Shown here piece after piece: positions 36,433 through 45,978 of a DNA stretch of 64,000 nt. This DNA comes from Mariniflexile maritimum (lineage in GTDB: Bacteria; Bacteroidota; Bacteroidia; Flavobacteriales; Flavobacteriaceae), in contig NZ_WRPN01000002.1 in the NCBI RefSeq assembly GCF_009746565.1, forward strand, positions 248,001 through 312,000. Reading direction: 5' to 3'. A program made the position numbers and the translations under genes. The first letter of the stretch is position 1. Each line of letters begins with the position of its first letter. Below the pieces are notes generated by a model that was not told where the DNA came from, searched no databases, and was given only the letters and a program-made list of their open reading frames with translations.

Positions 36433-37299
36433 ATGGATACTAAAGAATTACTAAAAAAAGTACGGAAAATAGAGATCAAGACACGCCGTTTGTCCGATCA
36501 CATATTTGGTGGCGAATACCATTCTACCTTTAAAGGGCGTGGAATGACCTTTAGCGAAGTGCGCCAGTACCAATTTGGTGATGATGTTAGAAATATCGAT
36601 TGGAACGTTACCGCACGTTACAGCGAGCCCTATATAAAAGTGTTTGAAGAAGAACGCGAACTTACCATGATGCTTATGGTTGATGTTTCGGGGTCTGAAC
36701 TTTTTGGTACCGAGCAACAATTCAAAAACGAAGTGGTTACCGAAATTGCTGCAACCTTGGCCTTTTCGGCAACCCAAAATAACGATAAAATAGGCTTGAT
36801 TTTGTTTTCAGATAAAGTTGAATTGTACATTCCGCCAAAAAAAGGACGCTCTCACGTATTGCGCATCATCCGGGAATTGATAGAATTCAAACCAGAAAGC
36901 AAACAAACCAATTTATCGGAAGCTTTAAAATTCATGCAAAACGTTATGAAGAAAAAAGCCATCGTGTTTGTGCTATCCGATTTTATTTCAGACGATTACC
37001 AGCAAACCATGAAAATCGTTTCGGGTAAACACGATGTAACGGGCATTCGGGTGTATGATAAACGAGAGGAAGACATTCCCAATTTGGGGCTTGTTCAAAT
37101 GGAAGATGAAGAAACCGGCGAACTCCAGTTGGTCAATACAGCCTCAAAAAAAGTACGGCTTAACTATGGTAAATTTTACCAAGAAAAGGTTAACTATTTT
37201 AAGGAGAGCTTCAATAAATCGGGTGCAGGCACCATTGATTGTAGGGTTGATGAAAGCTACGTTAAAAAAATGTTGGGCTATTTTAAAAGAAGAGGATAA
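36433..37299 (+). CDS. DUF58 domain protein of the bat operon
   Basis: A 288-residue cytoplasmic protein with the DUF58 motif GRGMTFSEVRQYQFGDDVRNIDWNVTARYSEPYIKVFEEERE, followed by a von Willebrand-like fold with MLMVDVSGSELFG. It typically sits between moxR and batA and is thought to act with MoxR. The function is not known in detail. Confidence 0.93.
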   Translation: MDTKELLKKVRKIEIKTRRLSDHIFGGEYHSTFKGRGMTFSEVRQYQFGDDVRNIDWNVTARYSEPYIKVFEEERELTMMLMVDVSGSELFGTEQQFKNEVVTEIAATLAFSATQNNDKIGLILFSDKVELYIPPKKGRSHVLRIIRELIEFKPESKQTNLSEALKFMQNVMKKKAIVFVLSDFISDDYQQTMKIVSGKHDVTGIRVYDKREEDIPNLGLVQMEDEETGELQLVNTASKKVRLNYGKFYQEKVNYFKESFNKSGAGTIDCRVDESYVKKMLGYFKRRG

Positions 37300-37333
37300 A
37301 GGAATTATGAGTTACGAATTACGAATTATGAAT

Positions 37334-38968
37334 ATGAAAACGATGGTGTTCGGTCTTCGGTCTTCGGCCTTTTTTACGTTCGTCTTGGCACTTTCATCTT
37401 GGTTCTCGTTTTCACAAGTAAAAACCAGCATCGATTCTTCAAAAATCAAAATAGGACAGCAAATTACCTATAAAATTTCTGTTGAAACCAATGCTTCAGA
37501 TTTTGTGGTTTTCCCCGAAGGGCCATCCTTCTCACCCTTAGAAGTTATAGAATCTTATCCTATTGATACGGTTAAGAATAAAGATAAATTCAACCTAATA
37601 AAGAAATACGGATTAACACAATTCGACTCTGGTAAATACACCATTCCACGACAAAAAATTAGTATCGGCGACAAAACGTTTTTCACCGATTCGTTGAAAG
37701 TAGAAGTTAAGAACGTCGTAATCGACACCACAAAACAAGGACTTTACGACATCAAACCCATTATTGAAGTTAAAAAACAAGGCAGTAATTGGTGGAAACA
37801 TCTACTGTTGGCCCTTTTAATTATAGGTATTATCGGGTTTTTACTGTATTGGTTCATTTGGCGTAAAAAACCGCTTACCGAAGCAGAACAAATCGCTCTT
37901 TTGCCACCCTATGATAGAGCGAAATTGGCACTTAAAAAATTAGATGAAAGTGATTACCTAAAACAGGCCGAACTTAAAACATACTATTCCGAGTTAACGC
38001 TCATTATTCGAAAATATCTTAACGAAAAGGTTTACGACCATTCCTTGGAAAGTACCACCGACGAGCTCATCAACCGCTTGCGATTATTAAAAGAAGGCAA
38101 TCAAGTTGATTTGAATCCAGAAACCATAAAAAACATTGAAAGCATTTTAAAACGAGCCGATTTGGTGAAATTCGCAAAGTCGGCACCCGATATCGCCCTT
38201 GCGGAATTCGATAGAAATACCATTGATATGGAAATCGACCATGTAAAGGAAGTGCTTCCTGAACCCGATGAAGAAGAAAAGCTGCTAGACGAAAAATACA
38301 GGGAAACTCTGGAACGCAAGAAGAAACGCAAAAAAATCCTTATTACGGTTTTAATAAGCGTTTTTCTGTTATTGGTTACCCTGGTGGGCTTTTCCATAAA
38401 ATACGGGTTTGCCTATGTAAAAGATACAATTATTGGCCACGGAAGTATCGAGCTTTTGGAAGGCGAATGGGTAAACAGTGCCTACGGAGTGCCGCCAGTA
38501 TTTATTTCAACGCCCAAAGTTTTAAAGCGTATGGAAGCACCTTTGCCCGATGAGGTAAAACAACAGGTGGACATGACCTTATTTGGGTATGGCAGCTTAA
38601 TCGATAATTTTAACGTGGTTGTAGCAACTTCCAAATACAAAAATATAGGTGAAGGAGGTATTGATTTAGAAAAAGCCATTGAAGGAAGTTTTAAAACCTG
38701 GGAAGCGCAAGGTGTTCAAAATATGGTGGTTAAGCACGAAAAGTTTGTAACACCCAATGGCGCAGAAGGATTGAAGGTATTTGGTACTGCCGATTTTCCA
38801 TCGTTAGTCCCCAATAAAAAAGAAAAAGGCCATTATGTAATGCTGGCGTTTACCTCGGAAAACGTGCTACAACAACTGGTTTTGGCATGGCGTGAAAACG
38901 ACCCCTATGCCGATACAATGGTGGAGCGCATTTTAAATTCAGTTGAACTTAAAAAAGCAGAAGAATAA
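37334..38968 (+). CDS. BatD-like two-helix membrane protein with long C-terminal domain
   Basis: A 544-residue protein between DUF58 and batA. A signal peptide is at about 1-28, then an Ig-like BatD-type domain (IKIGQQITYKISVETNASDF), a membrane helix (about 157-175), a cytoplasmic helical part (PYDRAKLALKKLDESDY, as in BatD-tail proteins), a second helix (about 334-355), and a C-terminal extracytoplasmic domain I do not recognise. Three in-frame ATGs (37307, 37328, 37334) lie within a repetitive spacer; 37334 gives the best signal peptide. Confidence 0.72.
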   Translation: MKTMVFGLRSSAFFTFVLALSSWFSFSQVKTSIDSSKIKIGQQITYKISVETNASDFVVFPEGPSFSPLEVIESYPIDTVKNKDKFNLIKKYGLTQFDSGKYTIPRQKISIGDKTFFTDSLKVEVKNVVIDTTKQGLYDIKPIIEVKKQGSNWWKHLLLALLIIGIIGFLLYWFIWRKKPLTEAEQIALLPPYDRAKLALKKLDESDYLKQAELKTYYSELTLIIRKYLNEKVYDHSLESTTDELINRLRLLKEGNQVDLNPETIKNIESILKRADLVKFAKSAPDIALAEFDRNTIDMEIDHVKEVLPEPDEEEKLLDEKYRETLERKKKRKKILITVLISVFLLLVTLVGFSIKYGFAYVKDTIIGHGSIELLEGEWVNSAYGVPPVFISTPKVLKRMEAPLPDEVKQQVDMTLFGYGSLIDNFNVVVATSKYKNIGEGGIDLEKAIEGSFKTWEAQGVQNMVVKHEKFVTPNGAEGLKVFGTADFPSLVPNKKEKGHYVMLAFTSENVLQQLVLAWRENDPYADTMVERILNSVELKKAEE

Positions 38969-39975
38969 TGTTTGAAGGTTTTGAGTTTGTAAATAAACAA
39001 TGGTTTTGGGCGCTTTTAGTACTGCCTTTAGCACTGATATGGTATTTTTTTAAGCACAAAAAACAAACCGCCGAACTAAAAATATCAAGTCTAAAGGGCT
39101 TTAAAGCCACCCCTTCTTTATTGCCAAAATTTAAACATGCACTATTTGTGTTGCGTTTATTGGCATTGGCGTTAATCATTACCGCATTGGCACGACCACA
39201 AACGGTTGATGTATCATTCAAAACAAAAACCACCAGGGGCATCGATATTGTTATGGCAATCGACGTTTCTGGAAGTATGTTGGCTAAAGATTTATCGCCC
39301 AATAGGTTAGAAGCCCTAAAAAATGTAGCTTCTGAGTTTATAATGGGCAGACCCAACGACCGCATTGGTTTGGTTGAATATGCAGGTGAAAGTTATACTA
39401 GAACGCCCGTTACCAGCGATAAAACCATCGTACTGCGTTCGTTAAGGGATATTAAATACAACACAACCATCCAAAGCGGAACAGCCATAGGCATGGGGTT
39501 GGCAACTGCCGTAAACCGACTTAAAGACAGTAAAGCCAAAAGCAAGGTTATTATATTGTTAACCGATGGCGTAAACAATACCGGTTTTATCGACCCTAAA
39601 ATTGCCAGCGAATTGGCTGTTGAATATGGCATAAAAACATACACCATTGGTTTGGGCACTAACGGTACGGCACTATCGCCAGTGGCCATCGACCCCAGAA
39701 CCGGACAGTTTCAATATGCCCGCGTTCCCGTAGAAATTGATGAAGCATTGCTTAAGGAAATAGCGAATGTTACCGGTGGAAAGTATTTTAGGGCCACCAA
39801 TAATAAAAAGCTAGAAGAAATATACAGTGAAATCAATAAGCTTGAAAAAACCGATGTAGAGGAATTCAAATATTACAACCATCAAGAAAAGTTTCGCCCC
39901 TTGGTGATTCTTGCCTGTTTGTTGTTGTTTATTGAATTTCTATTGCGTTACACCGTTTTTAGAAGCTTTGTTTAG
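38968..39975 (+). CDS. batA: BatA, VWA-domain membrane protein
   Basis: A 335-residue protein with two N-terminal helices (about 12-28, 55-73), a von Willebrand factor A domain with MIDAS DVSGSML and TDGVNNTG, and a C-terminal helix. Bat proteins were linked to aerotolerance in Bacteroides fragilis; the molecular role is still unclear. Its ATG overlaps the preceding stop by one base (TAATG). Confidence 0.92.
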   Translation: MFEGFEFVNKQWFWALLVLPLALIWYFFKHKKQTAELKISSLKGFKATPSLLPKFKHALFVLRLLALALIITALARPQTVDVSFKTKTTRGIDIVMAIDVSGSMLAKDLSPNRLEALKNVASEFIMGRPNDRIGLVEYAGESYTRTPVTSDKTIVLRSLRDIKYNTTIQSGTAIGMGLATAVNRLKDSKAKSKVIILLTDGVNNTGFIDPKIASELAVEYGIKTYTIGLGTNGTALSPVAIDPRTGQFQYARVPVEIDEALLKEIANVTGGKYFRATNNKKLEEIYSEINKLEKTDVEEFKYYNHQEKFRPLVILACLLLFIEFLLRYTVFRSFV

Positions 39976-40093
39976 AAAAGATAGAAGACGGAAGATAGCC
40001 TAGTGAAGGTTACAATTGAATTGAGACTGAATATAAAATTCGTGAATTCGTGGCAAAACAACGCAACGAATCCACAACGAACAACAAACAACA

Positions 40094-41131
40094 ATGTATC
40101 AATTAGATGAAAAAATATGGTTTTGGGTGTTGGCAATTATTCCCGTAATAATCCTATCCTTTTTGGTGCTTCAATTTTGGAAACACCGTACCCAACGCAA
40201 ATTTGCCGATAAAGAGTTACTTAAAAAATTAAGTCCGAATGCCTCGGTCTTCAAATCGGTTTTAAAAATTACCATCTTAAGTTTAGCTTTTGCCAGTTTA
40301 GCTATTGCGCTGGTAAACCCTAAAATAGGCACGAAATTGGAAACCGTTAAGCGTGAGGGTGTCGATATTGTTTTTGCGGTCGATGTTTCTAAAAGTATGC
40401 TCGCCGAAGATATTGCCCCAAACCGTCTGGAAAAATCGAAACAACTGGTAACGCAAATCATCAATAATTTGGCAAGCGATCGTGTGGGCATCATCGCTTA
40501 CGCAGGAAAAGCATTTCCGCAATTGCCCATTACCACCGATTATGCTTCGGCAAAAATGTTCCTGCAAAGCATGAATACCGATATGCTTTCTTCACAAGGA
40601 ACGGCCATAAACGAAGCCATAAAATTGGCAACCACCTATTTTGATGACGAAGAGCAAACCAATAGAATTCTCATCATTATTTCCGATGGCGAAGACCACA
40701 GCGAGGAAGCCGCCGCAGTTGCCGAGGAAGCTAAAGAAGCAGGCATCCGTATTTTCACTATTGGCGTGGGCGATGTTCAAGGCGGCCCTATTCCAGAAAA
40801 ACGCAACGGAATTGTTTTGAATTATAAAAAAGATAACCAAGGCGAAACGGTCATTACCAGGTTGGATGAGGAAACCCTGAAAAATATTGCGGCCCAAGCC
40901 AATGGAGTGTATATAAACGGAAAAAATACCAATGATGTGGTAAAAACCATCAAGGATATATTAAACGGCATGGACAAAAAAGAGTTTGAAACCAAGGAAT
41001 ATGCCGATTTTAAAGACCAGTTTCAATGGTTTTTGGCTCTGGCCCTTTTCTTTTTGCTGCTTGATATTTTCTTGTTGGAACGCAAAACGGCCTGGTTGAA
41101 AAAGTTGAACCTGTTTAATGAAAACCTTTAG
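40094..41131 (+). CDS. batB: BatB, VWA-domain membrane protein
   Basis: A 345-residue paralogue of BatA with the same helix-helix-VWA-helix plan; MIDAS DVSKSML and SDGEDHSEE. It probably interacts with BatA in the membrane. A 118-base spacer of repetitive, non-coding character precedes it. Confidence 0.92.
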   Translation: MYQLDEKIWFWVLAIIPVIILSFLVLQFWKHRTQRKFADKELLKKLSPNASVFKSVLKITILSLAFASLAIALVNPKIGTKLETVKREGVDIVFAVDVSKSMLAEDIAPNRLEKSKQLVTQIINNLASDRVGIIAYAGKAFPQLPITTDYASAKMFLQSMNTDMLSSQGTAINEAIKLATTYFDDEEQTNRILIIISDGEDHSEEAAAVAEEAKEAGIRIFTIGVGDVQGGPIPEKRNGIVLNYKKDNQGETVITRLDEETLKNIAAQANGVYINGKNTNDVVKTIKDILNGMDKKEFETKEYADFKDQFQWFLALALFFLLLDIFLLERKTAWLKKLNLFNENL

Positions 41132-41259
41132 AGTTACTTTTCTTTTGAAATGGAACTATTAGAAATCGTCAATCGCAAACCAAAATTATTTTATAAAACC
41201 TTTAACAATAAGCCTTTGCAAGGTTTCATATCTTTAACAGTTGATTAAAGCATACAAAA

Positions 41260-42102
41260 ATGAAGTACATACTTGTTACACTTTTTACACTAATTGCAAC
41301 AGTTTCTTTTTCACAGGAAAAGGATAAGGAAGCACAATTGTTGGCTCAAAAAAAAGCAAACAACTATGTGTATGAAGCAAATAGTTTAATGGGCAACGAC
41401 GATTTTGTTTCGGCTGAAATGGCCTATCGAAAAGCCATTTCAGAGCAGGCCACTTCGGTTGCCGGTATTTACAATTTAGGAAATTCCTATATCAAAAAAG
41501 GCAGTTTTGATGAAGCACTGTACCGTTTGGATGAAGCGGCAAAAGCGGCGACTTCAAAAAGCGAAAAACATAAAGCATATCACAACATAGGCAATGTGCT
41601 TATGAAAAACAAAAAATGCAAGGAAGCGGTTGAAGCTTATAAAAACGCCCTAAGAAACGACCCAACCGATGATGAGACACGCTACAACCTAGGACTGGCA
41701 AAAATTTGTGCCGACCAACAAAAAGACGACAATAAGGACGATAAGAATAAAGACAATAAGGATAATAAAGACGATAAAAAAGACCAGGACAAAAAAGACG
41801 ACAAAGGCAACGATAAGGATAAAAAAGACCAAGACCAAAAGGATAAAGGCGACCAAGACAAAAAAGAGGGCGACGATAAAAAAGACGATAAAGGAAAGCC
41901 CAAAGATGAAAAAGACAACAAAGGTAAGGAAGACGGTAAAGACAAACAGCAACAGCCACCAAAGCCACAACCCGGACAATTGTCGCCGCAACAGGTAAAA
42001 AACTTATTGGAAGCCATGAATAATGAAGAACAGAAAGTTCAAGAAAAAATGAATGCCGAAAAACAAAAAGGCGTTATAATAAAAACCGAAAAAGATTGGT
42101 AA
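41260..42102 (+). CDS. batC: BatC-like TPR protein with D/K-rich linker
   Basis: A 280-residue exported protein: a signal peptide (about 1-19), three or so tetratricopeptide repeats (about 30-150), then about 80 residues made almost only of Asp, Lys, Asn, Gln and Gly (about 150-228), a QQQPPKPQ segment and a short helix (PQQVKNLLEAMNNEEQKVQEKM). The end matches BatC proteins. It is likely a periplasmic scaffold for the Bat complex. Confidence 0.85.
   Translation: MKYILVTLFTLIATVSFSQEKDKEAQLLAQKKANNYVYEANSLMGNDDFVSAEMAYRKAISEQATSVAGIYNLGNSYIKKGSFDEALYRLDEAAKAATSKSEKHKAYHNIGNVLMKNKKCKEAVEAYKNALRNDPTDDETRYNLGLAKICADQQKDDNKDDKNKDNKDNKDDKKDQDKKDDKGNDKDKKDQDQKDKGDQDKKEGDDKKDDKGKPKDEKDNKGKEDGKDKQQQPPKPQPGQLSPQQVKNLLEAMNNEEQKVQEKMNAEKQKGVIIKTEKDW
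41715..41945 (+). repeat. Low-complexity GAYAAR coding repeat in batC
   Basis: Irregular repeats of AAAGAC, GATAAA and AAGGAT units encode the D/K/N-rich linker. The opposite strand is open in all three frames because of this composition; those readings are not genes. Confidence 0.8.
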
Positions 42103-42176
42103 ATAAGTAAGCAGTCACAATTTTTAGTTTCATGGAGACTTTTATAGGCTTCTGGTTATTAATAGTAATTTTAAAA

Positions 42177-43946
42177 ATGAGATTTAAAGGACATATATTT
42201 ATTGCATTTTTCATATTTGTAACTAGCATGGTTTCTGCCCAAGTAAAGTTCGAGGCAAAAGTTAGCAAGCAAAAATTAGGCGTTAATGAACGTTTACGGG
42301 TCGATTTTGAGATGAATCAAGATGGCGATAATTTCAATCCGCCCGATTTTTCAAATTTCACGGTTGTTGGCGGCCCTAATCAGTCGGTCAGCAATTCGTG
42401 GATTAACGGCGTGCGAAGCTATAAGAAAACCTATAGTTATTTTTTGGCACCTAAAAACAGGGGCGAATTTACCATTGCACAGGCAACCATACATATTGAT
42501 GGCGAAACTTACAAAACCTTGCCCATTAAAATTGAAGTAACGGCGGCCATAGAACTTCCCAAAGACCCGAACGACCCCGATTATGTGGCTTCGGAGGGCA
42601 TCCATTTGGTTGCTGAAATTTCAAACACTAATCCGTATTTGAATGAAGCCGTTGTGGTTACTTATAAATTCTATTTTTCTTCCGATGTGAATGTTACCAA
42701 CCTTAACGACATAGATACGCCAAAATACAACGATTTTTGGAGTCAGGATATTCCTATAAAACAGTTAAAAGTAGAAAGGGGAATGTACGATGGCAAGGAG
42801 TTTAATTATGTGGTTTACAGAAAAGCAGTTTTATACCCGCAAAAAACAGGAAAGTTAAACATGGAACCGCTTACGGTTGATGCCTCGGTACAAGTAGCAA
42901 CCAACCGACGTGATTTTTTTGGAAGCCGCATCATGGCGCGTGCCAATAAAAGGGTATCGGCGGGCAACAGCACCATTACCGTTAAACCCCTGCCCGAACA
43001 AGGAAAACCGTTAGATTTTACTGGAGCTGTTGGCGATTTTTCGTTTAAGGTAACCACCACAAAAACACAGCTAAACGCATCCGAATCATTACAGGCAAAG
43101 GTAGAGGTACAAGGCAATGGCAACCTCAAGCTTTTTAAATTGCCAAAACTGTCGCTACCAAGTTCGCTCGAAGTGTATGAACCCGAGCATAGCGAAAACG
43201 TAAACACCAATCTTTCGGGCATGCAAGGAAGTATTTCCGATAGTTATACCATTGTACCGCAATATAAAGGGAAATACCCCATACCTAGTATCTCGTTTTC
43301 ATATTTCGATATTAAAACAAAAACCTACAAACAGTTAAATTCCAATGAAATTGTTTTAGATGTTTTGGATGGCCCACTAAATTCGGGTGCTGCTAATCAA
43401 AATATTGCAAACAGGACCAAACAGCCCATTGTTTTAAGCAACAACCAATTTGCGTTTATTAAAACAAGCACCAATTTTTCCAGCACCAGCAGCTCTTACT
43501 TTTTTAAAACCCCGCTTTTTTGGAGTTTGTTGCTATTGCCGTTTTTAGCAATTCCATTCGCCATTGTTGTAAGGAACAAAAAAGCCAGTAGAGATGCTGA
43601 TGTTTATGGAAACCGCATAAGGGAAGCCGATAGGTTGGCAAGAAAATATTTGAGCAATGCCAAAAAATCGCTTGGTAAAAAAGAAGCATTTTACATTGCT
43701 TTAGAAAAAGCCTTGCACAATTACCTAAAAGCCAAACTACATATTGAAACCAGCGATTTAAGTAAGGATAAAATCAATCAGCTTTTACTGGATAGACAGG
43801 TTGAAAGTACGGTAATCAAAGATTTTATAGGGATTATCGAAAACTGCGAGTTGGCTAGATACACCCCCATAGATCAGGTAACCATGCAAGAAGATTATGA
43901 TAAAGCTGCCAAAACCATTTCATTAATTGATAAACAGGCACGATAA
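42177..43946 (+). CDS. batD: BatD, aerotolerance-type membrane protein
   Basis: A 589-residue protein: a signal peptide (about 1-22, ending VSAQ), tandem Ig-like domains (VKFEAKVSKQKLGVNERLRVDFE opening), a membrane helix (about 443-462) and a cytoplasmic tail with helical repeats. Upstream in-frame codons are ignored because 42177 (MRFKGHIFIAFFIF) begins a proper signal peptide. It overlaps the batE region by a few codons only if a spurious earlier batE start is taken. Confidence 0.9.
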   Translation: MRFKGHIFIAFFIFVTSMVSAQVKFEAKVSKQKLGVNERLRVDFEMNQDGDNFNPPDFSNFTVVGGPNQSVSNSWINGVRSYKKTYSYFLAPKNRGEFTIAQATIHIDGETYKTLPIKIEVTAAIELPKDPNDPDYVASEGIHLVAEISNTNPYLNEAVVVTYKFYFSSDVNVTNLNDIDTPKYNDFWSQDIPIKQLKVERGMYDGKEFNYVVYRKAVLYPQKTGKLNMEPLTVDASVQVATNRRDFFGSRIMARANKRVSAGNSTITVKPLPEQGKPLDFTGAVGDFSFKVTTTKTQLNASESLQAKVEVQGNGNLKLFKLPKLSLPSSLEVYEPEHSENVNTNLSGMQGSISDSYTIVPQYKGKYPIPSISFSYFDIKTKTYKQLNSNEIVLDVLDGPLNSGAANQNIANRTKQPIVLSNNQFAFIKTSTNFSSTSSSYFFKTPLFWSLLLLPFLAIPFAIVVRNKKASRDADVYGNRIREADRLARKYLSNAKKSLGKKEAFYIALEKALHNYLKAKLHIETSDLSKDKINQLLLDRQVESTVIKDFIGIIENCELARYTPIDQVTMQEDYDKAAKTISLIDKQAR

Positions 43947-43947
43947 C

Positions 43948-44697
43948 ATGAAAAAGATATTCTACATAGTATTGTTCTTATTAAATTTAGGTGTATCTGC
44001 GCAAAACACGGCCATTTTTGAAAGGGCCAATAAATTTTACAATGAAGGCAAATATGCCGATGCCATAGCCCAATACCAAGCCATTCTAGCCACCAAGAAC
44101 CATTCGGCCGAACTTTATTTTAATTTGGCCAACGCCTATTATAAGTTAAACCGCATCGCCCCAAGCATCTATTTTTATGAAAAAGCGTTGCAATTAAGCT
44201 CCAACGATACCGATATAACAAACAACCTAACCATGGCCAGAAACATGACCATTGATGCCATAGACGTGGTTCCCGAAGGTGGTTTCACCAAACTTATAAA
44301 CAATGCCGCCAATACCCTAACTTTTGATGGATGGGCAAAACTATCCGTTGTGTTGGTATTTTGTTTTGTGACTTTATTTTTAATCTACTATTTTGCCTAT
44401 GAAACCTTAAAAAAGCGTTTGGCGTTTATAAGTAGTTTAACGGCATTGTTTTTTATGGGGCTGTCGCTATTGTTTGCCTTTCATAAGTATAATTTAGATA
44501 AAAATGATCAACCGGCCATCGTTTTTTCAAAGGAAAGCAAGGTAAAAAGCGAGCCCAATTTTAGGAGCAACGAATCGTTTATACTACATGAAGGCACCAA
44601 GGTTCAAATTTTGGATACCGTTAACAATTGGAAAAAAATCAAGTTGCAAGATGGTAAAACAGGTTGGATTTCTTCAGAAGATATTAAAGCACTCTAA
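43948..44697 (+). CDS. batE: BatE, TPR plus SH3-like domain protein
   Basis: A 249-residue protein: a signal peptide (about 1-18), TPR repeats (about 20-95), two membrane helices (about 127-147, 155-173) and a C-terminal bacterial SH3 domain (SKVKSEPNFRSNESFILHEGTKVQIL...GWISSEDIKAL). It closes the moxR-bat operon. The ATG at 43948 follows the batD stop by 1 base. Confidence 0.9.
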   Translation: MKKIFYIVLFLLNLGVSAQNTAIFERANKFYNEGKYADAIAQYQAILATKNHSAELYFNLANAYYKLNRIAPSIYFYEKALQLSSNDTDITNNLTMARNMTIDAIDVVPEGGFTKLINNAANTLTFDGWAKLSVVLVFCFVTLFLIYYFAYETLKKRLAFISSLTALFFMGLSLLFAFHKYNLDKNDQPAIVFSKESKVKSEPNFRSNESFILHEGTKVQILDTVNNWKKIKLQDGKTGWISSEDIKAL

Positions 44698-44733
44698 ATT
44701 TTTATTTTATCTTTATACGATAAAAATCATGGT

Positions 44734-45360
44734 ATGGATGTAGCGAAAGTTTTTGAAAACAATAAACAATGGATCAAAGAGAAACTAACCAATAATCCAA
44801 ATTACTTTAATGAATTGGGCATAGGGCAAAACCCTGAATTGCTGTTTATTGGCTGTTCCGATAGTAGGGTAACGGCGGAAGAATTAATGGGTTTGGGTCC
44901 CGGTGAAGTTTTTGTACATAGAAACATAGCCAACATGGTAATTAGCATCGACTTGAATGTGATGTCGGTTGTAAATTATGCGGTGGACCATTTAAAAGTG
45001 AACCATGTGGTTGTATGCGGACATTATGAGTGTGGAGGCGTGAAGGCGGCGATGCAATCGGCCGATTTGGGGATATTAAACCCTTGGTTGCGAAACATTC
45101 GCGATGTTTATCGCATTCATAAAAACGAGCTCAATGCCATTTCAGACGAAAACAAAAAATACAACCGCTTGGTGGAGCTTAACGTACAGGAACAGTGCGT
45201 AAACCTTATTAAAACAGCAACGGTTCAAAAGGCTTCACGCGATCGCGGACTTATAGTGCACGGTTGGGTTTTTGATGTTAATACGGGTAAACTGGTGGAT
45301 TTAAAAATTGACTTTGATAACATCCTAAAGAACATCATGGAGATTTACCATTTGGATTGA
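44734..45360 (+). CDS. Beta-class carbonic anhydrase
   Basis: A 208-residue zinc enzyme interconverting CO2 and bicarbonate. Zinc ligands are Cys41, His97 and Cys100 with Asp43 (FIGCSDSR and VVCGHYECGGVK), and the length is typical. A convergent gamma-class enzyme gene begins its end only 12 bases away. Confidence 0.95.
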   Translation: MDVAKVFENNKQWIKEKLTNNPNYFNELGIGQNPELLFIGCSDSRVTAEELMGLGPGEVFVHRNIANMVISIDLNVMSVVNYAVDHLKVNHVVVCGHYECGGVKAAMQSADLGILNPWLRNIRDVYRIHKNELNAISDENKKYNRLVELNVQEQCVNLIKTATVQKASRDRGLIVHGWVFDVNTGKLVDLKIDFDNILKNIMEIYHLD

Positions 45361-45372
45361 TATACCGCAAAA

Positions 45373-45888
45373 CTACTCCTTAAACCAACCCGAATATTTA
45401 ATGTAATTGTTTGAAATACGGTCTATTTGCCCAGAAATTAGGTCTTCACTAATATCCTTCACCTTTTTTGCAGGCACTCCGGCATAAATACTGCCCGATT
45501 CTACCCTGGTTTTTTGGGTTACCACCGCACCCGCAGCAATAATACTGTTGCTTTCAATAACGCAATCGTCCATGATAATGCTGCCCATGCCTACTAATAC
45601 GTTATCGTGAATGGTGCATCCGTGTACTATGGCGTTGTGCCCAATGGAAACATTATTGCCAATATTGGTGGGCGCGGTTTTGTAGGTAGCGTGTATAACG
45701 GCACCATCTTGAACGTTTACTTTATTGCCCATTTTAATATAGTTAACGTCGCCGCGAACTACGGCACTGAACCAAATACTACATTGGCTTCCCATTTGTA
45801 CATCGCCCACAATGGTTGCGTTTTCGGCCACAAAACAATCCTCTGGAATTTGTGGATATTTCCCTTCTACTGGTTTTATTACTGGCAT
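45373..45888 (-). CDS. Gamma carbonic anhydrase-like hexapeptide protein
   Basis: A 171-residue left-handed beta-helix protein (YrdA/PaaY type) with hexapeptide repeats and the metal-binding pattern VIHATYK, SIGHNAIVHGCTI. The start at 45888 (MPVIKPVEGK) fits the family; a further Met 12 codons upstream gives an unlikely extension. Many family members lack measurable carbonic anhydrase activity. Confidence 0.9.
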   Translation of the reverse strand: MPVIKPVEGKYPQIPEDCFVAENATIVGDVQMGSQCSIWFSAVVRGDVNYIKMGNKVNVQDGAVIHATYKTAPTNIGNNVSIGHNAIVHGCTIHDNVLVGMGSIIMDDCVIESNSIIAAGAVVTQKTRVESGSIYAGVPAKKVKDISEDLISGQIDRISNNYIKYSGWFKE

Positions 45889-45978
45889 CTTAAATTTCTT
45901 TGGAAAAAGGAATCTGTTTATCAATATGAATGAATCCTTTTTTATGTTAACATTAAATGATTTTTTTAAAAATGTGGT

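Noticed and set aside
37055-37306. Upstream extension of the BatD-like gene overlapping the DUF58 gene
   Set aside because: It is out of frame with, and antagonistic to, the conserved DUF58 coding end, and lacks a signal peptide.
41600-42017. Several long minus-strand and one plus-strand alternative reading frames over batC
   Set aside because: They are products of the repetitive Asp/Lys codons of BatC; their translations are Leu/Phe/Ser or Lys/Thr runs without domain features.
44705-44725. TTTTATC/GATAAAA hairpin before the beta carbonic anhydrase gene
   Set aside because: Only A-T pairs and close to the start codon in a very AT-rich stretch; likely chance.
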